DNA of 64,000 nucleotides from Acidicapsa dinghuensis (GCF_025685685.1 NZ_JAGSYH010000005.1:124001-188000); one strand, 5' to 3'. Counted from the first letter of the stretch, positions 8,940 through 17,461 are shown. The notes: a model not told the origin generated them from the sequence alone. A program made the numbers and translations.

Positions 8940-10178
8940 TTAGTGATGCGCGAAGACCAGCGCTGCGTTGAGGCCGATGACGATCACGCTGGTGGCCCAG
9001 GCAATGATGTTGAAGGCTCGCGAGTTGACATGTTCACCCATGAGGTCCTTTCGGTTGATAAGAATGAGCATCAGCACGATAACGATAGGCAGTAGGACGC
9101 CGTTGAGCACTTGCGAGAAGATGGCCATGCTGACGAGCTGAGTATCTTTGAGGACGAGGACAGTGATAGCTCCGCCGGCGATAAGCAGGGTGTAGAGCCA
9201 GTAGAAGAAAGGTGCTTCTTTGAAGGTGCGGTCGATACCGGATTCAAGGCCGAGGCCTTCGCACACGGTATAAGCCGTGGAAAGCGGCAGAATGGAAGCC
9301 GCAAAGAGCGAAGCATTGAAAAGTCCAAAGGCAAAGAGCAGAAAGGCATAGCGGCCGGCAAGCGGACGCATAGCGTCTGCAGCGTCGGCCGGAACCTGAA
9401 TGGCGCCCATGCCATGGACATAAAGCGTAGCTGCACAGGCAACAACAATGAACCATGCGACTATGTCCGTAAAGAAACTACCGACAATTACGTCGAGGCG
9501 AGATGCCGCGTAGTCCTTGATACGAATGCCTTTCTCAACAATGGAGGCCTGAAGGTAGAACTGCATCCAAGGCGCGATGGTCGTTCCGACAACACCGATC
9601 GCCATGTAGATGTAATCGCTGGTCCAGGCTGAGCGAGGAGGCATTTGAACAGTGGCCGTCAGTGCATCACGCCAGTTAGGCTGGGAAAGCACACCGGCAA
9701 AGATGTAGGCAATGTAAACAACAGAGGCAACTAGAAATATCTTCTCGACCTGCTTATAGTCCCCTCTAACCGCGAGGAACCACACCAGGATGGCACAGAG
9801 AGGCACTGAAATGAAGCGAGAGATGTGAAAGAGATGCAGGCTACCGGCGATGCCGATGAACTCAGTTACAACATTGGTGTAATTAACGATCACGAGCAGC
9901 AGCATCATGACAGCGGTGACACGCAGTCCGAATTCTTCACGGATAAGATCACTCAGGCCTTTGCCAGTGACCACCCCCATCCGGGCGCACATCTCCTGGA
10001 CGACGATAAGAGCCAGGGTAATGGGGATCATGGTCCAGAGCAGCGTGTAGCCGTATTGCGCGCCTGCCTGCGAATACGTCAGGATGCCGCCGGAGTCGTT
10101 ATCGACGTTGGCTGTAATGAAACCTGGACCGAGCACGGCCAGGAACAGCATGATCCGGATTCGCCAGCGCTTCCACAT
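8940..10178 (-). CDS. Nramp-family divalent cation transporter with variant metal site
   Basis: A 412-residue inner-membrane transporter with about eleven helices of the Nramp/SLC11 fold. It has the TM1 region GPGFITANVDNDSGG and the QEMCARMGVVTGKGLSDLIRE loop after TM2-3. The canonical TM1 DPGN reads D28-S-G-G31 and the TM6 MPH reads A202-P-W. The aspartate is therefore kept, while the Asn and Met ligands used for Mn/Fe selectivity are lost. In the described Nramp-related Mg transporters (NRMTs) the Met is also replaced by a small residue, so Mg or another hard cation is plausible. ATG 10178 is chosen because AGGAAG precedes it; an in-frame ATG lies at 10247. Confidence 0.82.
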   Translation of the reverse strand: MWKRWRIRIMLFLAVLGPGFITANVDNDSGGILTYSQAGAQYGYTLLWTMIPITLALIVVQEMCARMGVVTGKGLSDLIREEFGLRVTAVMMLLLVIVNYTNVVTEFIGIAGSLHLFHISRFISVPLCAILVWFLAVRGDYKQVEKIFLVASVVYIAYIFAGVLSQPNWRDALTATVQMPPRSAWTSDYIYMAIGVVGTTIAPWMQFYLQASIVEKGIRIKDYAASRLDVIVGSFFTDIVAWFIVVACAATLYVHGMGAIQVPADAADAMRPLAGRYAFLLFAFGLFNASLFAASILPLSTAYTVCEGLGLESGIDRTFKEAPFFYWLYTLLIAGGAITVLVLKDTQLVSMAIFSQVLNGVLLPIVIVLMLILINRKDLMGEHVNSRAFNIIAWATSVIVIGLNAALVFAHH

Positions 10179-10240
10179 CCGTCTTCCTATTCCGGCCTGG
10201 CTTCCGGCCCCGCCGCAGAAGGTATTTATCCCTCCTGAAC

Positions 10241-10258
10241 ATACCATTCCTAGGGTAT
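10241..10258. promoter_or_regulatory. Dyad upstream of the Nramp gene
   Basis: Arms ATACC and GGTAT are separated by eight bases containing CCTAG, about 63 bases upstream of the Nramp start in the divergent intergenic region shared with the LOG gene. The position suits an operator for a metal-responsive repressor. I cannot match it to a known MntR, Fur or Mur consensus. Confidence 0.25.
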
Positions 10259-10395
10259 TAAGGGGAGTACCGCGTACGTTGCTGCAAAGCGGCGAGAGAT
10301 CGATTTCGAATGTCAGCGTGCCAGTCGATTCAGCAAGAGTTGAGGATGGTCGGATAGTATGAATCGCTGGACTTATTTTTCAGTGGGATGGGGTC

Positions 10396-10980
10396 ATGCT
10401 AAAGAGAGTTTGTGTATTTTGCGGGTCGAACTCTGGGAGTGGGGACGCTTATCTGAAAGCTGCACGGGAGACCGGACGTCTGCTGGCAGAGAGTGGCATT
10501 GAGCTTGTCTATGGCGGAGGAAAGGTTGGCCTGATGGGCGCAATTGCAGATGCATGCCTTGAAGCAGGCGGCTCTGTAATCGGTGTCATTCCTCACGTAC
10601 TGGTACTGAAAGAAGTTGCACACCGAGGATTGACGGAGCTGCACATCGTGCAAACAATGCTCGAGCGCAAGACGATGATGGCGGATATGTCAGATGCGTT
10701 TATTGCGCTGCCGGGCGGCTATGGCACTCTGGATGAGCTCAGCGAAGTACTGACGTGGTCACAAATCGGCATTCAACACAAGCCCAGCGGGCTGCTGAAT
10801 GTGAACGGATACTATGATCACCTGTTGGCAATGATGGACCGCGCTGTGAAAGACCGGTTTCTTTCGGAGGTCCATCGAGAGCTTCTGCTGACGGAAACCG
10901 ATCCTCGACGGCTATTGAAGTATCTGGAGAAATACACGCCACCTCAGGTGGATAAGTGGATGGATCGTGTGGATCGGTAA
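10396..10980 (+). CDS. LOG-family nucleotide 5'-monophosphate phosphoribohydrolase
   Basis: A 194-residue Rossmann-fold protein of the LOG/TIGR00730 family. The signature PGGYGTLDE is at 106-114, with the catalytic R91-K92 pair before it and the N-terminal FCGSNSG phosphate-binding loop. LOG enzymes cleave cytokinin riboside 5'-monophosphates or more generally purine nucleotide monophosphates (as in E. coli PpnN). In a soil bacterium either nucleotide salvage or cytokinin release is possible. A good ribosome binding site GGGATGGGG precedes the ATG. It is probably co-transcribed with the GH172 gene 36 bases downstream. Confidence 0.85.
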   Translation: MLKRVCVFCGSNSGSGDAYLKAARETGRLLAESGIELVYGGGKVGLMGAIADACLEAGGSVIGVIPHVLVLKEVAHRGLTELHIVQTMLERKTMMADMSDAFIALPGGYGTLDELSEVLTWSQIGIQHKPSGLLNVNGYYDHLLAMMDRAVKDRFLSEVHRELLLTETDPRRLLKYLEKYTPPQVDKWMDRVDR

Positions 10981-11016
10981 GGCCGAATACAAGGGGTAAA
11001 TATTTTCGGAGGTGCG

Positions 11017-12252
11017 ATGAGCGAGAGGGTCGAGAGGAATGATGTGGCCGCAGTGGAAGGTGATGGTCTGGGACGACGCCGGATGCTTGGCATGTTGGCC
11101 GGCGGCGTGGCGGCAATCGGGTTAACGGCTGGGGCAATAAATGCCGAGGGAGCAGCCTTGGCTCCGCCGGAGAAGCAGGGCGAGGTTGCGGCCGAGGAGT
11201 TATATGGACCAGCCCGGTTGCGAAGCTACAAATCGCGCAGGTCATCGAGCTGGGATCGTAGCGGCGGGAACGCGGACGCGGTGCCGGTTGAGCCGGGCGC
11301 TTCTGCGACGGTTCTGGATGTGCAAGGCGCAGGCGTTATCACGCATATCTGGTTCACAATTGCGTCAGAGGATGACCATCATCTGAAGAATCTGGTGCTG
11401 CGAGCATGGTGGGACGGTGAGGCAACTCCGTCGATTGAAGCGCCCATCGGCGATTTCTTCGGCCTGGGGCTCGGTGAGTACTTTGTCTATCAATCGGAAC
11501 TGCTTGCGGTTGCTTCCGTGAAAGCACTCAACGCATATTTCAAGATGCCCTTTGAGAAAGGTGCAAAGATCACGGTTTCAAACGAGGGCAAAGCAAAGAC
11601 CAACGCTCTCTATTTCGCAGTGGACTACGTGACTTTGCCATCGCTGCCGACCGATCTGGGCAGGTTCCACGCACAGTACCGGCAGGCTGCACCGTGCAAG
11701 GGTGTCATCGACGACTGGACGGGAAACGGGGACAGGAGCGTCAATGACTTGAAGAACCTGGATGGGAAGGACAACTATGTGTTTCTGGAAGCGGCAGGGC
11801 GCGGGCATTTCGTGGGCGTGACGCAGGCCGTGCTGCAGAACCAGAACGGATGGTTCGGCGAGGGAGATGACATGATCTTCATCGACGGCGACACGCAGCC
11901 GACCATCAACGGCACCGGCACCGAGGACTACTACAACGGCGCATGGGATTTCAGCAGTAAGCCGTTTGCCTTTCAGCACAACGGAGCGCCCTACATCACG
12001 GGCGACGAACGGCTTGGCGGGCGGTATTGTCTCTACCGTTGGCACACGGAAGGGCCGCTTGCCTTTGAGAAGTCGATTCGAGTGACGATCGAACATGGAC
12101 ATGGCAACTCGCGGTCGGACGACTTCTTCTCGGTGGCGTACTGGTACCAGACGGAACCGCATGCCACCTTCCCTGCCCTGCCACCTGCGAAGTCGCGGAT
12201 TCCGAAGGTCTTTCGTGTAGGCGGGGCCGGTGCGGCAACGCCTGGTGAGTAA
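11017..12252 (+). CDS. Exported GH172 (DUF2961) glycoside hydrolase
   Basis: A 411-residue protein of the DUF2961 family, now CAZy GH172, which includes difructose dianhydride I hydrolase/synthase and exo-D-arabinofuranosidases. A twin-arginine-like signal (GRRRMLGMLAGG, 19-30, then a hydrophobic stretch) suggests folded export. The jelly-roll core contains E282 in WFGEGDDMIFIDGD and E303 in NGTGTEDYYNGAW. Their 21-residue spacing equals that of the two catalytic glutamates reported for the founding enzyme (E270/E291, from memory). The ribosome binding site GGAGGTG is strong. A furanoside (fructose or arabinose) substrate is inferred from the family only. Confidence 0.83.
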   Translation: MSERVERNDVAAVEGDGLGRRRMLGMLAGGVAAIGLTAGAINAEGAALAPPEKQGEVAAEELYGPARLRSYKSRRSSSWDRSGGNADAVPVEPGASATVLDVQGAGVITHIWFTIASEDDHHLKNLVLRAWWDGEATPSIEAPIGDFFGLGLGEYFVYQSELLAVASVKALNAYFKMPFEKGAKITVSNEGKAKTNALYFAVDYVTLPSLPTDLGRFHAQYRQAAPCKGVIDDWTGNGDRSVNDLKNLDGKDNYVFLEAAGRGHFVGVTQAVLQNQNGWFGEGDDMIFIDGDTQPTINGTGTEDYYNGAWDFSSKPFAFQHNGAPYITGDERLGGRYCLYRWHTEGPLAFEKSIRVTIEHGHGNSRSDDFFSVAYWYQTEPHATFPALPPAKSRIPKVFRVGGAGAATPGE

Positions 12253-12274
12253 ACCGCTGCTGCGTTGATCGAGT

Positions 12275-12952
12275 ATGCGAGTAATCATCTTTGGCGCCAC
12301 CGGTATGGTCGGGCAGGCTGCGCTGCGCGAGAGCCTGCTCGCGCCCGATGTGGAAGAAGTAGTAACGGTCAGCCGATCGGCGACACTTTCGAATCATCCG
12401 AAGCATTGCGCTCTCGTGGCAACGGACCTCTTCGATCTGAGTAGTCTGGAAGGAAAACTAGGTGGACTCGACGCGTGTTTCTTTTGCATCGGTGTTACTT
12501 CCGCGGGCATGAGCGAAGCGGACTACACCCAAATCACGCATGATCTGACACTCAGAGTCGCACATGTGCTGGTTCGCCTCAATCCGGCGATGACATTCGT
12601 ATATGTTTCGGGAGCTGGAACGGATAGTTCAGAGCACGGACGGTCTATGTGGGCCCGCGTCAAAGGGCGAACAGAGAATGAGCTGCTGAGAATGCCCTTC
12701 CAGGCTGCGTATATGTTCAGGCCTGGATTTATCGTGCCACTCGATGGCATTACGTCGAAGACACGCTCGTATCGCGTCTTCTATGCGATGCTCAAGCCTC
12801 TGATGCCCATATTACGTTGGTTGTTTCCGGGCTCGGTGCTGACGACGCGCGAAATCGGAGGTGCCATGCTGATCGCCGCAAGGCAGGCCAATGAGAAGAG
12901 AGTGATGGAAACCGGAGATATGCGGATCATGCTCGAAAAGCAACACAGGTAA
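12275..12952 (+). CDS. Rossmann-fold NAD(P)-dependent epimerase/reductase-like protein
   Basis: A 225-residue atypical SDR. The dinucleotide motif GATGMVG lies at 7-13, and VYVSGAGTD occupies the strand and Ser position of the catalytic region. No YxxxK follows in the standard place, and the RPGF segment is as in short NmrA/HTATIP2-like proteins. Such proteins may be redox sensors or reductases; no substrate is evident. It begins 22 bases after the GH172 gene on the same strand. Confidence 0.75.
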   Translation: MRVIIFGATGMVGQAALRESLLAPDVEEVVTVSRSATLSNHPKHCALVATDLFDLSSLEGKLGGLDACFFCIGVTSAGMSEADYTQITHDLTLRVAHVLVRLNPAMTFVYVSGAGTDSSEHGRSMWARVKGRTENELLRMPFQAAYMFRPGFIVPLDGITSKTRSYRVFYAMLKPLMPILRWLFPGSVLTTREIGGAMLIAARQANEKRVMETGDMRIMLEKQHR

Positions 12953-12993
12953 CGAGCATTTAAAGGCAGAGGGTGGAGTATTGAGGCGCCGGC

Positions 12994-13356
12994 TCAGGAG
13001 ACTTCGCGTTTGCCGCCCGGGATGCGGCGGTGAAGTGTCATTTGAAAGCGGGAAATATCTTTACTTCCTGAATTGCTGTAATGCGATGCGGGCGTATTCC
13101 ACGATACGGCGGCAAAGAAGATACAGAGCCCCGCGGTAACACCCAGCGGAATGCGAATGAATCCCACAGTACGCTGCAGGGCCACGAAAATCGCGTGGTC
13201 TGGCTCAAAAGCCACGAAGACACACCATGCCGCAATCGACACGGCAACGAGCGAAACAACACAAAAGAGAAACAGCCGCAGGCAGACAAATACTGCCTGC
13301 TTCAGTTTTCCCGCAAAAGACGTAACGCCACTTGCGAGTGGATCCGAAAGACTCAT
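12994..13356 (-). CDS. Hypothetical small membrane protein
   Basis: A 120-residue protein I do not recognise. Two or three hydrophobic segments lie at about 18-50 and 65-85, with basic termini and a C-terminal cytoplasmic-type tail rich in Arg and Lys. It stands alone on the minus strand between two genes reading towards and away from it. The hydrophobic pattern with flanking charges supports coding, but the ribosome binding site is weak. Confidence 0.5.
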   Translation of the reverse strand: MSLSDPLASGVTSFAGKLKQAVFVCLRLFLFCVVSLVAVSIAAWCVFVAFEPDHAIFVALQRTVGFIRIPLGVTAGLCIFFAAVSWNTPASHYSNSGSKDISRFQMTLHRRIPGGKREVS

Positions 13357-13501
13357 CGATCTTGCTTATCGTCCTTTTGACCGTTGGTTGGAAGATTCCC
13401 GATAGCCTAAACCCCACCATTCGGAAATGCAATGGCCAAATAGAGGAATCCCCCTTCAAGGAATCCAGGTCTCAATACTGGATCGCCCCCAGATGGTCTT
13501 G

Positions 13502-14758
13502 CTAGAGCTTCTCCAAAAGAAAGCTGATGACATGATCTGAGTGAACAACTCCGACCATGCGGTTCTGTGAATCCACCACCGCGAGAGAGCGCAGGTTGTA
13601 CTTATCGAAGATTTCCGCGACCTGCGACTGGTGCATGTCGGCAGGGCACGAGAGGACGCGTGGTTCCGCCAACACATTGAGATGGGTAGCCGGCTGGGCA
13701 ACCAGCATTCGGGAGAGTGGCACAGACCCGCGAAGAACGTCGTTTGCGCCGATGAGGTAAATCTCTGTGACGCTTTCTGGATCTCCTTCGAAGTCGCGCA
13801 GGGCTTGAACAGCACTGGAAACATCTGCTTCAAAGTCTACGGCGACATAGTCGGTGGTCATGCGCCCGGCGGCTGAATCTTCGTGGAACTCAAGAAGTTC
13901 TTCGACCTCATGTCGCTCCTCAGGCTCCATCTCTTCCAGGATCGCTTCGGACTTTTCGTCGGAGAGCTCCGCGAGCAGGTCGGCGGCAGCGCCCGGATCC
14001 ATCTCTTCGACAATGTCGGCGATGCGTTCTTCGTCCAGAGACTCAATCAGGGACTTCTGCAGCTTGGGATCAACCTCTTCGAGCGCCTCGGCCGCAACCT
14101 CTTCGTCTAGCGTGGTAAAAATGGCCTCGCGTTCAGCGGGCGCTAGATCGGCAAGAATCTCAGCGATCTCCGACGGGTGCATTTCGCCCAGGCGCTCATG
14201 CTCAATGCGGAGCTTGACACGCCGTGCGGGGTCGACCTCGATAACATCGACGAACTGCCACGGGATGCCTTTGGCTGCGAAGCGGCGAGAGATGGATTCG
14301 AGCGTCTGTCGCGGGAGTAATCCCTTGAAGACGCGCTGAACTGCTCCACGCAGACCGACCTCAACTTCGAAGACGCGAAGCAGGTGAACAGACCCATGGC
14401 CCAGCCACTCAAGATCGACATCATTAACCCGGACAACCTTGCGTCCGTGGATATCGATGATCTGGCGGTCTATCAAATCTTGCTGCAAAAAGAGATAATT
14501 TTCGTCTCCGTTGAGCGGCCTCAGCGCAGATGGCGAACGGATTTCAAGGGTACCCGCAGGAGTCTCCATGACCTGGTCGGAGGAGACGATCTGCAGGCCT
14601 TGGCGCGATTTAAGGACGAGGCCCGCTACGCGGCCCGCCTCGGGACCTGTGGCGACTGCGATGTCTTTGAGTTTGCCACGCACGTTACCCTGCGCATCGG
14701 TCACTGGGGTACCGAGCATGGCGGTAAGGCTGACGCGGGATGTCGTGCGCGGATGCAT
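13502..14758 (-). CDS. Soluble PRC-barrel / MgtE_N / tandem-CBS protein
   Basis: A 418-residue protein with no membrane span. Residues about 10-145 look like two PRC-barrel-type units (GTPVTDAQGNVRGKLKDI and GRKVVRVNDVDLE). About 190-295 is an acidic helical MgtE_N superhelix (repeated EIADIVEEMDPG-like turns). About 296-415 is a CBS pair joined by the MgtE-type linker EDSAAGRMTTDYVAV. In MgtE these domains form the cytosolic Mg2+ sensor that gates the channel; here the channel domain is absent. Such proteins often accompany Nramp genes, and an Nramp gene lies 3.3 kb away. ATG 14758 is chosen over 14824 because the upstream residues do not fit. Confidence 0.8.
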   Translation of the reverse strand: MHPRTTSRVSLTAMLGTPVTDAQGNVRGKLKDIAVATGPEAGRVAGLVLKSRQGLQIVSSDQVMETPAGTLEIRSPSALRPLNGDENYLFLQQDLIDRQIIDIHGRKVVRVNDVDLEWLGHGSVHLLRVFEVEVGLRGAVQRVFKGLLPRQTLESISRRFAAKGIPWQFVDVIEVDPARRVKLRIEHERLGEMHPSEIAEILADLAPAEREAIFTTLDEEVAAEALEEVDPKLQKSLIESLDEERIADIVEEMDPGAAADLLAELSDEKSEAILEEMEPEERHEVEELLEFHEDSAAGRMTTDYVAVDFEADVSSAVQALRDFEGDPESVTEIYLIGANDVLRGSVPLSRMLVAQPATHLNVLAEPRVLSCPADMHQSQVAEIFDKYNLRSLAVVDSQNRMVGVVHSDHVISFLLEKL

Positions 14759-14853
14759 AAATGACGAACTACGGCAGGTTGAGTTTAGCCCAATGGACGG
14801 ACACTGGCGAATAGCGAGTGCCACTCATCCGCCGCTGCCCTTGAGATGCGAAA

Positions 14854-15783
14854 TCAATTGGTAACGATGCGCTTGCCGGCAATGGCGGAGACGATCTGTG
14901 CGAAACCTCGGACGATGGGACGGGACTCGCCGGTGAAAGTGGCGATCTCGATGGAACTGGTAATGCCTGTGGCGCCCGAGTTGCTGCGAACCGGCAGACA
15001 GACTACGTCGGGCGCGGCGATACGACGTACACAGGCCGGGGCAATGCTCACGCCTAGTCCAGCGCCGATAAGACGGAGGATCGTGAGCCAGTTCTGGGCT
15101 TCTTGGACGATGTGGGGGCGGAAACCGTGTTCCTCACAAAGAGAAAGAGGCTTCTCAAAAGCACGGCTGCCTGCAGAGCGCGGGTAATAGATAAATGGCT
15201 CGTCGCGCAGGTGAGTGGGAGAGATGCTTTTCTGGCCGGCACGCGGATGGCGCGATGGAAGCACGATGACAAAAGGCTCCGAATAGATAGTGGCGGCGTC
15301 AAGGCCCTCAGTTGGGTCGCTGTCACGCAACAGTCCGGCATCAAGGGTACCGCTCTGCATGCCTTCGATAACTTTGGCAGTGAAGGACTCGTGCAGATGA
15401 AGCTGCACGCCAGGATAGGCGGCGCGATATTCGCGGAAGATGGCAGGGAGGATGGTGAGCATGGCGGAGCCAACAAAGCCGATGTGGAGCGAGCCGACCT
15501 CACCACGGCCGATGCTGCGGGTTTCTTCCAGGTCTCGGCTGACGTTGAGGAGGGTTCGTCTGGCTCGTTCGAGAAAAGCTTCGCCCGCCACCGTAAGACG
15601 AACTGACCGTGAGGTACGGTTGAACAAGGAACAATCCAGGATCTGCTCGAGCTTGCGTATCTGCTGCGAAAGCGGTGGCTGCGCAAGATGAAGGCGCTGC
15701 GCAGCACGGCCAAAATGCAGTTCTTCTGCAACGGCTACGAAATAGCGCAGGTGTCGGAGTTCAATCTCCACATTGATATTCAT
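14854..15783 (-). CDS. LysR-family transcriptional regulator
   Basis: A 309-residue LysR-type regulator. The winged helix-turn-helix (about 8-68) shows the family sequence ELRHLRYFVAVAEELHFGRAAQRLHLAQPPLSQQIRKLE, and a periplasmic-binding-type effector domain occupies 95-300. The N-terminal sequence is closest to the aromatic-compound group (CatM/BenM/HcaR type), so an acidic or aromatic effector is possible. It is divergent from the GNAT gene across 77 bases, the usual LysR arrangement for control of the neighbour and itself. Confidence 0.87.
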   Translation of the reverse strand: MNINVEIELRHLRYFVAVAEELHFGRAAQRLHLAQPPLSQQIRKLEQILDCSLFNRTSRSVRLTVAGEAFLERARRTLLNVSRDLEETRSIGRGEVGSLHIGFVGSAMLTILPAIFREYRAAYPGVQLHLHESFTAKVIEGMQSGTLDAGLLRDSDPTEGLDAATIYSEPFVIVLPSRHPRAGQKSISPTHLRDEPFIYYPRSAGSRAFEKPLSLCEEHGFRPHIVQEAQNWLTILRLIGAGLGVSIAPACVRRIAAPDVVCLPVRSNSGATGITSSIEIATFTGESRPIVRGFAQIVSAIAGKRIVTN

Positions 15784-15860
15784 AACGTCTCAATTAGTAG
15801 AAACAGGATATTGGACATATTACTGCTACCGATGCGAGATTCAAAGCAGGGGTTAAGAGT

Positions 15861-16385
15861 ATGCCGCAGACAATGGAAGGAATGAAGAGCGCGGATATAA
15901 CGGGAGTCGCGCCCGAAGAAATTGAAATTCGCCCGCTGGAGATTGGCGAGGATGGCACTGCGTTCCGGGTTCTGAACGAGGAGTGGATCTCGCGCTACTT
16001 TGTGCTGGAGGCGAAGGACCGGGAGACGCTGGGCGACCCGGAAGGGACGATTCTGCGCAAGGGCGGGCGCATGTACCAGGCGTGGGCCGATGGCGAGGTG
16101 GTCGGATGCGTAGCGTTGATTCCGATGGGAAATGGTGTGTACGAGCTGTCGAAGATGGCAGTGTCGCCGACACTGCACGGCAAAGGCATTGGGCGCCGCC
16201 TACTTCTGCATACGATCACAGAGGCGCGCGCACTGGGAGCAGCATCGCTATTCCTGGGAAGCAATTCGAAGCTGAAGAACGCGGTACATCTGTACGAGGC
16301 GGTCGGATTCGAGCACGTGCCGCCGCAGAGCCTGCCGGATATGCACTATGAGCGAGCAGACGTGTTTATGAGCATGCAACTCTGA
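15861..16385 (+). CDS. GNAT-family N-acetyltransferase
   Basis: A 174-residue acetyl-CoA-dependent acyltransferase. The central motif runs ELSKMAVSPTLHGKGIGRRLL, giving the beta-4 strand and the V-x-P...G-x-G-x-G/R acetyl-CoA pyrophosphate loop. It is followed by the ALYEKxGF-type segment HLYEAVGF. Thirty residues precede the domain. The acceptor is unknown. The divergent LysR gene suggests inducible control, perhaps by the substrate. Confidence 0.82.
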   Translation: MPQTMEGMKSADITGVAPEEIEIRPLEIGEDGTAFRVLNEEWISRYFVLEAKDRETLGDPEGTILRKGGRMYQAWADGEVVGCVALIPMGNGVYELSKMAVSPTLHGKGIGRRLLLHTITEARALGAASLFLGSNSKLKNAVHLYEAVGFEHVPPQSLPDMHYERADVFMSMQL

Positions 16386-16616
16386 AATACAAAACAGCCT
16401 AGATGGAGCGCCTTGTCACGTCCAAAAACTAACTTTCCAGTAAAGCCGCGGAAAATGATCTTTTCAGGCGATTGCCACAGCTCCTTGACACATCGAGCCT
16501 CAGCCGTGAAACTGCCAGAAAGTAGCTTGCATCCAAACCGGAAGGCTCTAGCCTGAAAATAATTGGCTTAGAGATGAGCGGATGGGCCGCTGAGCAAGCC
16601 ATCAAGGCGAGGACGA

Positions 16617-17075
16617 GTGACCGGACCACAGACAGGACGGCTGAGCTTCAAACTGGCATCGACAATGGAGAGCGTGGCCGAAATTGAGGCTGCAGCGGAG
16701 AAGCTAACGCAGGCCGCCGGCATGGATGAGGACGACGGCTTTCGCGTGGCCATGGCGGTGCGCGAGGCGGCAGTGAACGCGGTGCTGCACGGCAACAACT
16801 ACGATCCCAGTAAATTTGTGACGGCTAGCTTCGAGAATACCGGCAAATCGCTGGTGATTACGATTGCCGACGAGGGCGAAGGGCTGGACCCGGAGAAGCT
16901 GCCCGATCCGCTGGCGCCGGAAAATCTGCTGCGCGGGACGGGACGCGGCATCTTCCTCATCCGATCCTTCCTGGATGAGGTACACTTTCGACAACTGCAC
17001 CCTGGGACGGAACTGACGCTCATAAAGCATCTGACGCCGGCCGACGGTAAAGAAGCAAATCCGGATTCGAACTAA
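16617..17075 (+). CDS. RsbW-like anti-sigma factor serine kinase (HATPase_c_2)
   Basis: A 152-residue GHKL ATPase of the RsbW/SpoIIAB type. It has the N-box VREAAVNAVLHGNN, the G1 box IADEGEGLD and the G2 region RGTGRGIFLIRSFLDEV. Such kinases bind a sigma factor or another partner and phosphorylate a STAS antagonist; the antagonist gene follows 21 bases downstream. The GTG start is preceded by GCGAGGA at good spacing. No sigma factor or PP2C phosphatase lies nearby, so the partner must be encoded elsewhere. Confidence 0.85.
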   Translation: MTGPQTGRLSFKLASTMESVAEIEAAAEKLTQAAGMDEDDGFRVAMAVREAAVNAVLHGNNYDPSKFVTASFENTGKSLVITIADEGEGLDPEKLPDPLAPENLLRGTGRGIFLIRSFLDEVHFRQLHPGTELTLIKHLTPADGKEANPDSN

Positions 17076-17096
17076 TTACCTTGAGGAGAGCGTACT

Positions 17097-17441
17097 GTGG
17101 CACTATCGATTTCAACCCGTGAGCTGGACGGCGTAACGATTCTGGACCTGAGCGGCCGGATTACCCTGGGCGAAGGCAGTGTGCAATTGCGCGACGCCAT
17201 CCGTGATCTGATCAGCAAGGGTGTCAAGCACATCCTGCTAAACCTGGGTGACGTAAACTACATCGATTCGTCAGGCCTGGGCGAGCTGGTGAGCGCATAC
17301 ACGACGGCCAAGAACCAGAACGCCGATGTGAAGCTGCTGAACCTGACGAAGAAGGTCAAGGACGTTCTGCAGGTGACCAAGCTCTACACTGTGTTCGACA
17401 TCTATGACGACGAGGCCAGCGCGATCGGTTCGTTCAAGTAG
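17097..17441 (+). CDS. STAS-domain anti-anti-sigma factor (RsbV/SpoIIAA-like)
   Basis: A 114-residue single STAS domain with VNYIDSSGLGELVSAY, where the second Ser of DSSG is the expected phosphorylation site of the upstream kinase. When unphosphorylated, these proteins sequester the kinase and free its target. It starts at GTG after a TTGAGGAGAG ribosome binding site. A strong intrinsic terminator follows 20 bases after the stop, closing the two-gene unit. Confidence 0.88.
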   Translation: MALSISTRELDGVTILDLSGRITLGEGSVQLRDAIRDLISKGVKHILLNLGDVNYIDSSGLGELVSAYTTAKNQNADVKLLNLTKKVKDVLQVTKLYTVFDIYDDEASAIGSFK

Positions 17442-17461
17442 GCTAAATCTCTGCTTCAAAC

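Noticed and set aside
11578-12300. 240-codon minus-strand frame
   Set aside because: Antisense to the GH172 gene, which has a strong ribosome binding site and catalytic motifs.
13357-13501. tRNA or small RNA in the gap between the small membrane protein and the CBS protein
   Set aside because: No cloverleaf or T-loop sequence is present; no tRNA-like sequence was seen anywhere in the window.
16485-16513. TTGACA as a -35 element before the RsbW-like gene
   Set aside because: At 17-bp spacing the -10 position reads GAAACT, too far from consensus to claim a promoter.
16386-16616. Hidden gene in the 231-base gap after the GNAT gene
   Set aside because: Short frames on both strands lack start signals and protein-like composition; probably a promoter region only.
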